Assembly (NCBI GenBank): GCA_016296065.1
Contig: JAEDKA010000054.1
Coordinates: 1 to 25,433 of the forward strand
DNA length: 25,433 nucleotides
DNA from: Kiritimatiellia bacterium
GTDB taxonomy: Bacteria; Verrucomicrobiota; Kiritimatiellia; RFP12; UBA1067
Direction: 5' to 3'
Part shown: one piece after another, positions 7,976-15,171 of the stretch
Position numbering within the stretch: the first letter of the stretch is position 1
How the letters are laid out: the number at the start of each line of letters is the position of its first letter
Notes under the pieces: generated by a model
Told to the model about the DNA's origin: nothing
What the model saw: only the letters and a program-made list of their open reading frames with translations
Database searches by the model: none
Translations under genes and position numbers: made by a program

Positions 7976-8830
7976 ATGGGAAAGTTTCGCTTAAGGGGCA
8001 GACGCAGGCGCAGGCCGCGCGTCGACCGCGCGGACAGGATACCTCTCCGCGCGATCGTCCCGAATCTCGTCACCTCGATGGCCGCGTGCGCGGGCATAAC
8101 GTCCATATCGCTTTCCAGCGAAGGGCGCTTCGTGCACGCGCTTGTGGCGCTTCTGGTGGCGTGCGTGTGCGACGGAATGGACGGCAGGATCGCCCGCCTA
8201 CTCAAGGCAAGTTCGAAGCTGGGAGCGGAGCTTGACTCGCTCGCCGACTTCGTGAACTTTGGCGTGGCGCCGGCCATGTTCATGTTCTACTGGCTCACGG
8301 GCGGTCCCGCGCACGAGGGGATGTCGCAGCAGATGGTGAGGCTCGTCCTCGGCTGCTCGCTATTCTACGCGCTGTGCGACTGCTTCCGCCTGGCCCGTTT
8401 CAACACGATGCTCGAGCAGCCGACGCAGCCGTACTGGAAGCACTTCTTCACGGGGGTGCCCGCGCCGGGCGGATGCTGGATGGTCCTCACGCCCGCGATT
8501 CTGTCGATCGCGCTCGAGGCGAAGGGGAAGTATCCGGCGCTCGCGGACGCTTTGCAGAATCCGTTCTTCGGCATGTTTGCGCTCCTCTTCGTGGGTGCGC
8601 TTATGGCCTCGCGCCTGCCGACGATCTCGCTTAAGTCCGTGCACATCAGCCGCAGGTACCAGCTCCCCGTGATGGCGGCGCTATTGTTCGTGGTGGCGCT
8701 CTTGATATCCAACTTCTGGATGACGGTGGGCGTCATGGGCTTTCTCTATCTTCTCACCGTGCCGGTCACCGGCCTTGTTTTTCTCAGAGTTCGCGCGCGC
8801 GCACTTGACGCCGCCGCCGCGAAAGTGTAA
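7976..8830 (+). CDS. pssA: CDP-diacylglycerol-serine O-phosphatidyltransferase-like protein
   Basis: Integral membrane CDP-alcohol phosphatidyltransferase (284 aa), probably joining CDP-diacylglycerol with serine to make phosphatidylserine, the precursor of phosphatidylethanolamine. The family signature DGxxARx8Gx3Dx3D is complete: D69-G-R-I-A-R, G83, D87 and D91, with D66 just ahead. About six to eight hydrophobic segments follow, after a very basic N-terminus (residues 4-21). The start at 7976 has a purine-rich GAGGCGGGGA ahead of it and lies eight bases after infC, so the two are probably cotranscribed. The serine preference is inferred from overall resemblance; phosphatidylglycerophosphate synthase is a less likely alternative. 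No decarboxylase gene (psd) is adjacent. Confidence 0.85.
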   Translation: MGKFRLRGRRRRRPRVDRADRIPLRAIVPNLVTSMAACAGITSISLSSEGRFVHALVALLVACVCDGMDGRIARLLKASSKLGAELDSLADFVNFGVAPAMFMFYWLTGGPAHEGMSQQMVRLVLGCSLFYALCDCFRLARFNTMLEQPTQPYWKHFFTGVPAPGGCWMVLTPAILSIALEAKGKYPALADALQNPFFGMFALLFVGALMASRLPTISLKSVHISRRYQLPVMAALLFVVALLISNFWMTVGVMGFLYLLTVPVTGLVFLRVRARALDAAAAKV

Positions 8831-8833
8831 AAT
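8805..8833 (+). promoter_or_regulatory. Promoter for the secreted repeat protein gene
   Basis: TTGACG at 8805-8810, a 17-base spacer and TAAAAT at 8828-8833. The -10 box overlaps the TAA stop codon of pssA, so the promoter is embedded in the end of that gene. The leader of about 45 bases carries AAGGAG at 8869-8874. Confidence 0.7.
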
Positions 8834-8884
8834 TACCGTCAAACGTCGAATAGTCGATTTAAACAACCAAGGAGTAGCATAAAA

Positions 8885-9613
8885 ATGAAGCACCTCAAGT
8901 TCGCAGTCGCGGCGGCAGTTCTCGCCGCCTTCACCGCAGCCAACGCCGCCGAGGCGGAGCCTTCCACGGAAGGACAGGGCATCGGAGCGATCGGCATGAC
9001 CCCGATCCAGGTCGGCCTGTTCGCACCCGTTTCGATCCCGTGGGGATTTGACTGGGACGTCAAGGGCTTTGACCTCGACATCTTCTACATGGAGACCGTG
9101 AAGCTCCAGGGTGTCGGCATCTCCGGCATCGCCTCCAGGAACCGCGACCGTCTCGACGGTGTGCTCATCTCGGGTCTCTGCAACTGGAACGACATGGACG
9201 TCCGCGGTATCACCGCGACGCTTGGCGCGAACCTCTGCTTCGGCAATGTCTACGGCGTCAATGTCTCCACCTTTGGCCTTCGCGAGATGATGAAGGGTCT
9301 CGACGTCAACCTCATCGGCTCCTACCAGAAGGATTTCGTCGGCTGGCAGACATCCTGCATCTGCAACTTCAACGAGAATGACTGCACCGGCGCCAGCTTT
9401 GCGCTCGCGCTCAACATGGCCCGCGTCGAGACCGGCTTCCAGGCGGCGTTCATCAACAGCGCGGCTGAACTCCACGGCGTCCAGATTGGCGTCATCAACG
9501 TCGCCCAGGAGTGCCCGTGGGGTCTGCAGATCGGCCTCATCAACATCATTCTCGACAACCGCGTGAAGATCCTCCCGATCGTCAACGGCTACTTCGGCGG
9601 CAGCGAAGAGTGA
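8885..9613 (+). CDS. Secreted protein with GxQIGxIN-type repeats (LA_2272-like surface repeat)
   Basis: Exported protein of 242 aa with a clear signal peptide (residues 5-21, ending ANA-A). The mature part is rich in glycine, isoleucine and asparagine in an alternating beta-strand pattern. It has repeated short motifs such as GVGISGIAS, GVLISGLCN, GVQIGVINVAQ and GLQIGLINIIL, about 20-30 residues apart. This looks like the LA_2272-type surface repeat found in Leptospira and gut bacteria, probably a beta-solenoid or outer-membrane-associated protein; the family call is from memory of the motif, not a search. It has its own strong promoter, and the GTG start of parB overlaps its stop (GTGA). 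Function unknown. Confidence 0.7.
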   Translation: MKHLKFAVAAAVLAAFTAANAAEAEPSTEGQGIGAIGMTPIQVGLFAPVSIPWGFDWDVKGFDLDIFYMETVKLQGVGISGIASRNRDRLDGVLISGLCNWNDMDVRGITATLGANLCFGNVYGVNVSTFGLREMMKGLDVNLIGSYQKDFVGWQTSCICNFNENDCTGASFALALNMARVETGFQAAFINSAAELHGVQIGVINVAQECPWGLQIGLINIILDNRVKILPIVNGYFGGSEE

Positions 9614-10629
9614 GCAAGCCGAATCCATTCCTGAAAAAGGCCACGGGGTCCGCAAAGGGCCCCGCGTCCGTTGTCCCGAAGAAGCGCCACGGCCTTGGCC
9701 GCGGCATCGACGGGCTCCTTTCGTCCTCCAAGCCGGTCGTCCCGGTGGAGGCGCCCGCGGCAAATGCGCCGCGTCCGCCCGCCCCTGCAGCCCCTGCAGC
9801 TCTGGCGCCCGCTCCTGGTGCGACGCTTGAGCTCAACATCCTCGACATAGAGCGCAGTCCATATCAGCCGCGCCGCGAGTTCAAGGAGGCGGAGCTCAGG
9901 GAGCTCGGCGAGTCGATCAAGAACAACGGCCTGGTGCAGCCTCCCACGGTCCGCAAGAACTCCGCGGGCAGATACGAGCTCATCGCCGGCGAGCGCCGCC
10001 TAAGGGCCGCGCAGCTCATCGGATGGAAGAAGATCCAGGTCGTAGTCAAGGATGTCGACGACCAGACGGCGGCGATAATGACGACGACGGAGAACCTCCA
10101 GCGCGAGGACCTCAATCCTATCGAGGAGGCCGTCAGCTATAGGACTCTCCAGGAGAAGTTCAACCTTACGCAGGCAGACGTCGCGGAGAAGGTCGGCAAG
10201 GGCCGCGCGACGGTAGCGAACGCGGTGCGCCTCCTTGAACTCCCCGACGAGGTAAAGTCCCTCGTGGAGACGAAGCTTCTTTCCGTTGGGCACGCGAAGG
10301 TCCTCCTTTCCGTCGATTCCGAGAAGGAGCGCATCCTCCTCGCGCGCGACTGCGTGAACGACCAGCTCACGGTGCGCGCGCTCGAGAAGAAGGTCGCGCG
10401 TCTGCATTCGCCCGTGCCTGAAAAGCCGCGCGGTACGCCCGACATCCCCGACGGATACGTCAAGAGCCTTTCCGAGAAGCTCAAGCGCCACCTCGGCTGC
10501 GCCGTTCGCCTCACGAGCGGCGTCACGCACGCGAGCGGCAAGCACACAAAGGGCGTTCTCGAAATCGACTTTTTCGACAACGACGACCTCGACCGCATCA
10601 TCAAGATGATCGGCCTGGAGGTCGACTGA
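9610..10629 (+). CDS. parB: Chromosome-partitioning protein ParB
   Basis: CTP-dependent DNA clamp (339 aa) that loads at parS sites and spreads to organise the origin region. The N-terminal KKRHGLGRGIDGLL is the usual ParA-interacting peptide. A Pro/Ala-rich linker follows (about 45-72), then the ParB/Srx domain with PYQPRREF, GERRLRA at 127-133 (CTP-binding arginine motif) and ENLQREDLNPIEEA. A helix-turn-helix (LTQADVAEKVGKGRATVANAVRLL) comes next, and the C-terminal dimer domain ends in a short conserved tail. The GTG at 9610 is chosen because it places the LGRG peptide near the N-terminus and overlaps the previous stop by GTGA; longer in-frame starts lie inside the preceding gene. No parA neighbour and no good parS are seen in the window. 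Confidence 0.95.
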   Translation: MSKPNPFLKKATGSAKGPASVVPKKRHGLGRGIDGLLSSSKPVVPVEAPAANAPRPPAPAAPAALAPAPGATLELNILDIERSPYQPRREFKEAELRELGESIKNNGLVQPPTVRKNSAGRYELIAGERRLRAAQLIGWKKIQVVVKDVDDQTAAIMTTTENLQREDLNPIEEAVSYRTLQEKFNLTQADVAEKVGKGRATVANAVRLLELPDEVKSLVETKLLSVGHAKVLLSVDSEKERILLARDCVNDQLTVRALEKKVARLHSPVPEKPRGTPDIPDGYVKSLSEKLKRHLGCAVRLTSGVTHASGKHTKGVLEIDFFDNDDLDRIIKMIGLEVD

Positions 10630-10631
10630 CC

Positions 10632-11492
10632 ATGCTCGCGCTTCTTCTTGCGGCAGCGTTCGCATTTACCGCAGAAGACGCGAGCATTGCCTATTCCACC
10701 GCGGCGCGCCTTGTCGCGAAGCATACTCCGCGCGACGCGGGGACGCGACGCGCGCACATGGCGGCGGACTACCTTGCGGACGCCGCAGGCGCAGCTGGCG
10801 CAAGCGTACGCAAAGACCGCTTCTCCGCCAAGACGCCGAAGGGCGTGCGCGATTTCGTCAATCTGTACGCCGAGTTCCCGGTGGATCCCAATGGACCCTG
10901 GACCATCGTCCTGTCGCATTACGACACGAAACCTGGCGTAAAGTGCCCTGGCGCGAACGACGGCGCGTCGACTTCCGGAATACTCGTGGCGCTCGCGCGC
11001 AGGCTCGCGTCGTGCAGAGAGGGGCGCGGAAACGTCATGCTCGTATGGACTGACGGCGAGGAGTGCATGGAGGCGTATCTTGAGAACGACGGCTTCTGGG
11101 GCTCCATGCGCGCTGCGCAGATGGTCAAGGAGACGGGACGCAGGGTCGCTGGCGTCGTCTGCATCGACATGATAGGCGACAGGGACCTCGGGATATCCAT
11201 TCCGAAGAACTCCACCCCTTCGCTAGCGCAGCTCGCCCTGAAGGCCGCTGGGCACGCAGGAGTCGCGGACAAGGTTTCCCTATCTCCGCTCCTCGTTAAG
11301 GACGATCATGTTGCTTTCCTCAACGCCGGATTCCCCGCGATCGACCTCATAGACTTCGAGTTCGGCAGCGAGCCGGGCCTGAACGACTATTGGCATACCG
11401 AGAAGGACACGATGGACAAGCTCTCGCGAAAATCCCTCGAGCAGTCAGGCCGGCTTGTGGCAGAGCTAATCAAGCTTTTGTCCGGATTTTAG
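10632..11492 (+). CDS. Exported M28-family peptidase / glutaminyl-peptide cyclotransferase-like protein
   Basis: Zinc-dependent hydrolase or cyclase (286 aa) with a short signal peptide (LALLLAAAFAF, then TAEDA). Metal-site residues of the M28 fold can be placed: H96 and D98 in SHYDTK, D110 in GANDGAS, E143/E144 in WTDGEE, D179 in CIDMIGD and H255 in YWHTEKDT. The combination of DGEE followed by GFWGSM, and MIGDRDL, resembles glutaminyl cyclases, which form N-terminal pyroglutamate, more than aminopeptidases. Either activity is possible. GGAGG at 10617-10621 lies in the end of parB and the gene starts two bases after that stop, so it is probably read from the same transcript. It is the last gene before the repeat scar. 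Confidence 0.83.
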   Translation: MLALLLAAAFAFTAEDASIAYSTAARLVAKHTPRDAGTRRAHMAADYLADAAGAAGASVRKDRFSAKTPKGVRDFVNLYAEFPVDPNGPWTIVLSHYDTKPGVKCPGANDGASTSGILVALARRLASCREGRGNVMLVWTDGEECMEAYLENDGFWGSMRAAQMVKETGRRVAGVVCIDMIGDRDLGISIPKNSTPSLAQLALKAAGHAGVADKVSLSPLLVKDDHVAFLNAGFPAIDLIDFEFGSEPGLNDYWHTEKDTMDKLSRKSLEQSGRLVAELIKLLSGF

Positions 11493-11494
11493 CC

Positions 11495-11657
11495 GGGGAC
11501 GGCCCTAGTTGATTTTTCAGCCACAAAAAAATATGTAACCTATTTGCGGGCTGCAATCTACGCGCGAGGATTCCTAGAGGGACTGTCCACGTGATACGTG
11601 ATTATAAATCGGGGACAGTCCCTCCATAACCCCGCCAATCTTTCGGGGACAGTCCCT
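11495..11657. repeat. GGGGACAGTCCC palindromic repeats upstream of the RAYT remnant
   Basis: Four copies of the palindrome family GGGGACWGTCCCC: a degenerate one at 11495-11506, then 11577-11588, 11611-11623 and 11645-11657. The last two continue as CCCTC, and the copy at 11577 is the same in reverse. An AT-rich stretch with CACGTGATACGTG lies between them. The set ends about ten bases before the transposase-like ORF and mirrors a larger set on its other side. Confidence 0.85.
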
Positions 11658-11668
11658 CGCCGGAGGCG

Positions 11669-12442
11669 ATGGTGAAGGCGGTGTCGGACGGCGTGCCGGC
11701 GTCGGTGGTGCCGCATCCGCGCACCGGCTTCACCATCCCCGACTCCGAGATGGAGAACCGCCTCAGGGCGCTCTACTACGGCAGCATGGCCAGGGCGAGA
11801 GGCGTCATCGAGCGCTGGGAGAGGCTGCGCTCGAAGGGGCGCGGCGACGAGGCGGACGCCGAGAAGGACGCCTACTGCAGGCGCATGTACAGCGTCTCGC
11901 AGTACATGAAGACCCTGAAGCAGCGCATATCGGAGTACTTCAACCGCGAGCTGGGCCATGCTGGGCAGCTTTGGTGCGGGCGCTTCTCGTCGACGCTCGT
12001 TGAGAAGGAGGAGCTTGCGAAGCTCTACGTGGCCGCCTATGTCGAGTGGAACGCTCCGAAGGCGGCGATGGTCGCGCATCCACGGGACTGGAAATGGTGC
12101 AGCTACTCTGCGGCGTGCGAGGGAAGCGAACGTGCGCGGAAAGGGTACGAGCGGCTGTTCGGGAGCTGGGAGGAGGCGAAGGCGCGTCTGGAGGCGGTGT
12201 TCGCCGAAAGGCTTCCGGATTCGTTCGGAGACGAGGACGAAGGGGAGAGATCCGCGAAGCGCAGGATGTCGCAGATCATCAAGCGGATGTCGCTTCGAAG
12301 GCTGGCGATCTTCTCGCGGAGGGTGTTGTTCGTGAAGGAGACGCTGGAGTCGCTTCCGAGGCGGTTCCCTTGCGCAAGTGGGGCGTGCGTGGTGCGCCTC
12401 GCCGAATACGACTGGAGCGAGCCCGCGAGAACGGCGGCATAA
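11669..12442 (+). pseudogene. N-terminally truncated RAYT / REP-associated tyrosine transposase-like gene
   Basis: The 257-aa ORF matches the C-terminal half of REP-associated transposases (IS200-like Y1 family): MKTLKQRISEYFNRE (tyrosine helix), WCGRFSSTLVE, YVEWNAPKAAMV and the RDWKWCSYSAA segment are in the right order. What is missing is the N-terminal part with the HxH metal site (usually in a MPNHxHLL-type motif): no such histidine pair occurs before residue 75, and a stop in this frame (11627) lies just upstream, within the repeats. The ORF starts beside a palindrome copy with no strong ribosome site. It is therefore probably a dead remnant or a domain-only derivative. Composition stays GC-rich like the backbone. 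RAYTs are known to act on short palindromic repeats such as those flanking it. Confidence 0.75.
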
Positions 12443-12522
12443 GGGAACGGACGGCACAAGAAAAGGGGAATGGAGAATGAAAAATGCGAAACATGGAGAA
12501 TTGCGGCGCGTGCTGTTTTGGC

Positions 12523-12810
12523 GGGGACTGTCCCCAGTGGATTTGTAGTAGTTTTGGCGGGGACTGTCCCCAGGATTCTCTCAGGATTCTTTGGGGGACT
12601 GTCCCCAGGATTCCTGATTTCATGCAAACTACGGAGCACTTGAAATTTGATATGATTTGACGGGGACAGTCCCCAGTAGATTGGTAGATTTGACGGGGAC
12701 AGTCCTCAGTAGATTCCTCAGTAGATTCAGTAGATGCTAGCGGGGACAGTCCCCAGTAGATTCCCAGTAGTTTCCCCTGTAGATTCTCGGAGAATCAGAG
12801 GGACTGTCCC
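12523..12810. repeat. Array of GGGGACWGTCCCC palindromes with CAGTAGATT tails
   Basis: Seven copies: 12523-12535, 12559-12571, 12594-12606 (centre T), 12662-12674, 12695-12707 (one mismatch), 12742-12754 (centre A) and 12800-12810 (shorter). Most are followed by CAGTAGATT or CAGGATTC, so the units lie in the same direction even though the palindrome centre changes between A and T. AGTAGATTC also occurs free between copies. The 497-base stretch 12443-12939 contains nothing but this array, the 23-bp units after it and AT-rich filler; no gene is seen. Confidence 0.9.
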
Positions 12811-12818
12811 TGGTAGAT

Positions 12819-12910
12819 ACCTCGCGAGGTGAGTGGCGGGTACCTCGCAAGGTGGACGGTGGGTGCCTAGCGAGGTGGACATAAGGTACCTCGCAAGGTG
12901 AATGGATGCT
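12819..12910. repeat. Four tandem 23-bp units built on the palindrome ACCTCGCGAGGT
   Basis: Units begin at 12819, 12842, 12865 and 12888, exactly 23 bases apart. Each has a 12-base palindrome-like head (ACCTCGCGAGGT, ACCTCGCAAGGT, GCCTAGCGAGGT, ACCTCGCAAGGT) and an 11-base variable tail. Only the first head is a perfect palindrome; two others share the G-to-A change in the centre. It ends about 30 bases before the glycosyltransferase stop. Confidence 0.9.
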
Positions 12911-12939
12911 GTGAGGCGACGCGACTTCTATATTTGGTT

Positions 12940-13860
12940 TTAGTAGATTCCGAAGATCCCGGCAATTGTTCCCCGAAGATAAGCCAATGCTATGTCAATG
13001 CGGTTGTTCTTGAGCGCAACGAGTCCGTAGTAGCAGCAGGAAAGCGGCGCGAAGATGAATGTTACGGATAGGGCTTGCAGGAAAGAAAAGTGCCTGCGCG
13101 CGAATTTCAGCCTGTTGCGGGCAAAGCAGTATGTCCGGTAAGGCTTTTCAATGCCGAGTTGGCGAAGCACAGGTACGCATCCGGGTTCGAGGAATCCGTG
13201 GTGCTCGGTACGTGCAGTGGTGAGTACTATTTCTTCATATCCAGCTTCGCGAATTTTCCATCCAAAGTCGGATTCCTCGAATATCTGCACGTATTTCTCA
13301 TCAAATCCACCGACTTCGTCATATACTGAGCGGGGTACCATAAATCCGTTGGGATAGTACGATGTCGGATACGACTTGGGCTCGGACGGAAGCATGTCAA
13401 GTGGCAGATTCGGATTTTTATCCCTTGGCTGGGAAGTCCAAGGATTGAAATCGCTTCCAAGCGACCAGATGAGGTTTTCTTTGCCTGGCCTTTTGTGTAC
13501 TGCCATTGGGGCAGCAAACCCAAGCTTGGGATTCCCTTTGAACGTATGTAAGAGTTCGGAAATAGCCTTTTTGTCTAGAATGTTGTCGTCGTCGAGAAAA
13601 AGCAGATAGTCGCCATTAGCTAACTTTGCTCCATTGTTTCGTGAGACGGCCTGAAATGAGTTCCTGCTGTTGCGCACGTAGTGGACACGCCCACCAAATT
13701 CACTTTTGATGCGGTTCCCTGTATCATCGGGTGAGCAGTCGTCAACGACTATAACTTCAATATCTGGACTGTCGGAGTTCAGCACGCTTTTTATGCACTG
13801 GCATACCATCTCCGCGCGATTGAAAGTCGGTACAATTACTGAGACTTTTGGGTTATTCAT
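12940..13860 (-). CDS. Family 2 glycosyltransferase
   Basis: Inverting GT-A glycosyltransferase (306 aa), probably adding a sugar from a nucleotide donor during surface polysaccharide or protein glycan synthesis. It starts with VSVIVPTFNRAEMV, has VVDDCSPDDT around 39-47, the metal-binding FLDDDN (DDD at 90-92), an FEESDFGWKIREAG segment typical of the acceptor/catalytic region, and a hydrophobic segment (about 266-287) that may anchor it to the inner membrane. Base composition is clearly lower in GC than the flanking housekeeping genes and it lies on the opposite strand next to a repeat scar, both signs of acquisition. No other polysaccharide gene is nearby. Its stop codon overlaps a copy of the scar's AGTAGATTCC motif. 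The ribosome site is weak. Confidence 0.9.
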   Translation of the reverse strand: MNNPKVSVIVPTFNRAEMVCQCIKSVLNSDSPDIEVIVVDDCSPDDTGNRIKSEFGGRVHYVRNSRNSFQAVSRNNGAKLANGDYLLFLDDDNILDKKAISELLHTFKGNPKLGFAAPMAVHKRPGKENLIWSLGSDFNPWTSQPRDKNPNLPLDMLPSEPKSYPTSYYPNGFMVPRSVYDEVGGFDEKYVQIFEESDFGWKIREAGYEEIVLTTARTEHHGFLEPGCVPVLRQLGIEKPYRTYCFARNRLKFARRHFSFLQALSVTFIFAPLSCCYYGLVALKNNRIDIALAYLRGTIAGIFGIY

Positions 13861-14039
13861 TTTCTTGAAATCATGCCGATATGTCGACTGCTTGACGGAT
13901 GCGATTGTAGTCTTGGGGTACTACGAAAGCACGCAAGGCAGTTTTGTTGACTTTATACAGACCCCTGCAAGTAAAAAACAGTTTATTCCACATGTCTAAT
14001 CCCCACCGCGTCGGGCATGTCTGTTATTTTTATAATTTC

Positions 14040-15125
14040 TTAGAATCCAGTTTTGGCAAAATTCCAGATTTTGAACTCGTCGATGAGGAAGGGGGACTTT
14101 GAGTTGTGCATCGGCGCTTCGTTGCAGTTGCCCGAGAACGAGAGTCGCAGCGGACTGGAGACCACCTGCTCGATGACCGATTTTTCGTTTACGCTTTCAA
14201 TCGGAGCGGGAGTGATTTTCCCGTCAATGAAAAGGGCGATTTTTCGGTTGAATCCGTCAATACCATTTATGTCCCACGCTATTGCGTAGTGATGCCAGTC
14301 ATGCCATTTGTCATCGGGATAAAGCTGCTGCAGACTGTATATTGACATGCTTTCGCATGAGGCTGAGCTACCGATAACCGTGCGTGTCGCAAAGCCTGAA
14401 TGGCCATCGCCGTCATTGTTGACGACGTCAAGCTGCCCGATAGTCGCATTGTCAGACTCTCGTGAAATCGTGAAAAACCTTGGGTCGCCACCGCCTCTCA
14501 ATCTGTCGTTTGTTTTAAGCGAGATAGCCCAGAACTCGATGCATCCTGCTGGCTTTAGAAAATCGGCGGGGAACAAGAATGTCGCTGCGGTCATGGAGAC
14601 AGGGCAAAACAGCGCATTCCCGGAATGTCCGTTTCTGAACAAGTTGCTTGAATCGAAAAGTATCTTTCCCCCTGGTCCAACTTCGGGCATGGCCACCGAA
14701 GTCTCGTCGTCGAAAGTGCAGTAGAACACAAGTCCTTCTTCTGCAGTTCCGCATGCGGTTTTGCGCGACTTGGAGAATGTAAGCGTGCGAATGTTCTTGC
14801 GTGGAATGTCGAGCTCGCCGAGCGACGTGTTCATCTTGAACGTCTTGTCGGCAACTGCGAATTTGAACTCGTCGCCATTGGTCAATACGACTTTAGATCC
14901 ATTCTTCTTTCCGGTAAAGGACAGCGATTTCACGATCTCCGCATTTAGTGACAGGTTCTTCGCAAAAACAGTGGAGCCATTGATCTTTTCCGCAGAGAAT
15001 TCACCTTTGATAGTAGACCCGTCTTTGAGACTCGCCGTCGCGGTGATCAATGAGGAGTCCTCGTCGCCGGCGAAAACACAGAGCGAGGCTGCGATTAAGG
15101 CATGAAAAAGGGTCATTCGTTTCAT
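14040..15125 (-). CDS. Secreted LamG-like (concanavalin-type) domain protein
   Basis: Exported protein (361 aa): signal peptide about residues 4-19 (ending VFA-G). A beta-rich region (about 25-120) then has two strands-and-turn units, SLKDGSTIKGEF and VLTNGDEFKF, ending in GELDIPRKNIRTLTFS. A LamG/laminin-G-like jelly-roll (about 130-361) carries GLVFYCTFDD, GCIEFWAI, WHHYAIAWDINGI and the closing LIDEFKIWNFAKT. Such lectin-like domains bind glycans or serve as surface modules; no enzyme motif is visible. It is a close paralogue of the gene just upstream, 46 bases away, with which it is probably cotranscribed. Codon and base use are AT-richer than the backbone. No terminator was recognised in the 179 bases separating it from the glycosyltransferase. 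Confidence 0.75.
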   Translation of the reverse strand: MKRMTLFHALIAASLCVFAGDEDSSLITATASLKDGSTIKGEFSAEKINGSTVFAKNLSLNAEIVKSLSFTGKKNGSKVVLTNGDEFKFAVADKTFKMNTSLGELDIPRKNIRTLTFSKSRKTACGTAEEGLVFYCTFDDETSVAMPEVGPGGKILFDSSNLFRNGHSGNALFCPVSMTAATFLFPADFLKPAGCIEFWAISLKTNDRLRGGGDPRFFTISRESDNATIGQLDVVNNDGDGHSGFATRTVIGSSASCESMSIYSLQQLYPDDKWHDWHHYAIAWDINGIDGFNRKIALFIDGKITPAPIESVNEKSVIEQVVSSPLRLSFSGNCNEAPMHNSKSPFLIDEFKIWNFAKTGF

Positions 15126-15171
15126 ATACTTGTACCTTTACGAATGTCAGTTGATTATGGATCTGTCTGCT

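Noticed and set aside
11588..11593. CACGTG core that might mark a parS site near parB
   Set aside because: The parS consensus TGTTTCACGTGAAACA is matched only in the core and part of one arm; the left arm fails, so no parS is claimed.
11669..12442. Active insertion sequence
   Set aside because: The HxH metal-binding motif is absent and no defined ends or target duplication are seen; treated as a remnant.
12103..12639. Minus-strand frame through the repeats with GTVPAK-like repeated peptides
   Set aside because: The peptide repeats are simply the translated GGGGACWGTCCCC units; there is no start context or family match.
12819..12910. Regular short repeats that could be read as a CRISPR array
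   Set aside because: The repeated part is 12 bases with mismatches and the gaps are 11 bases; no cas gene is present. This is a tandem repeat, not a CRISPR.
13861..14039. Possible small gene or terminator between the glycosyltransferase and the LamG pair
   Set aside because: No frame with a start, ribosome site and sensible protein was found, and no hairpin followed by a T-run; only AT-rich spacer is seen.
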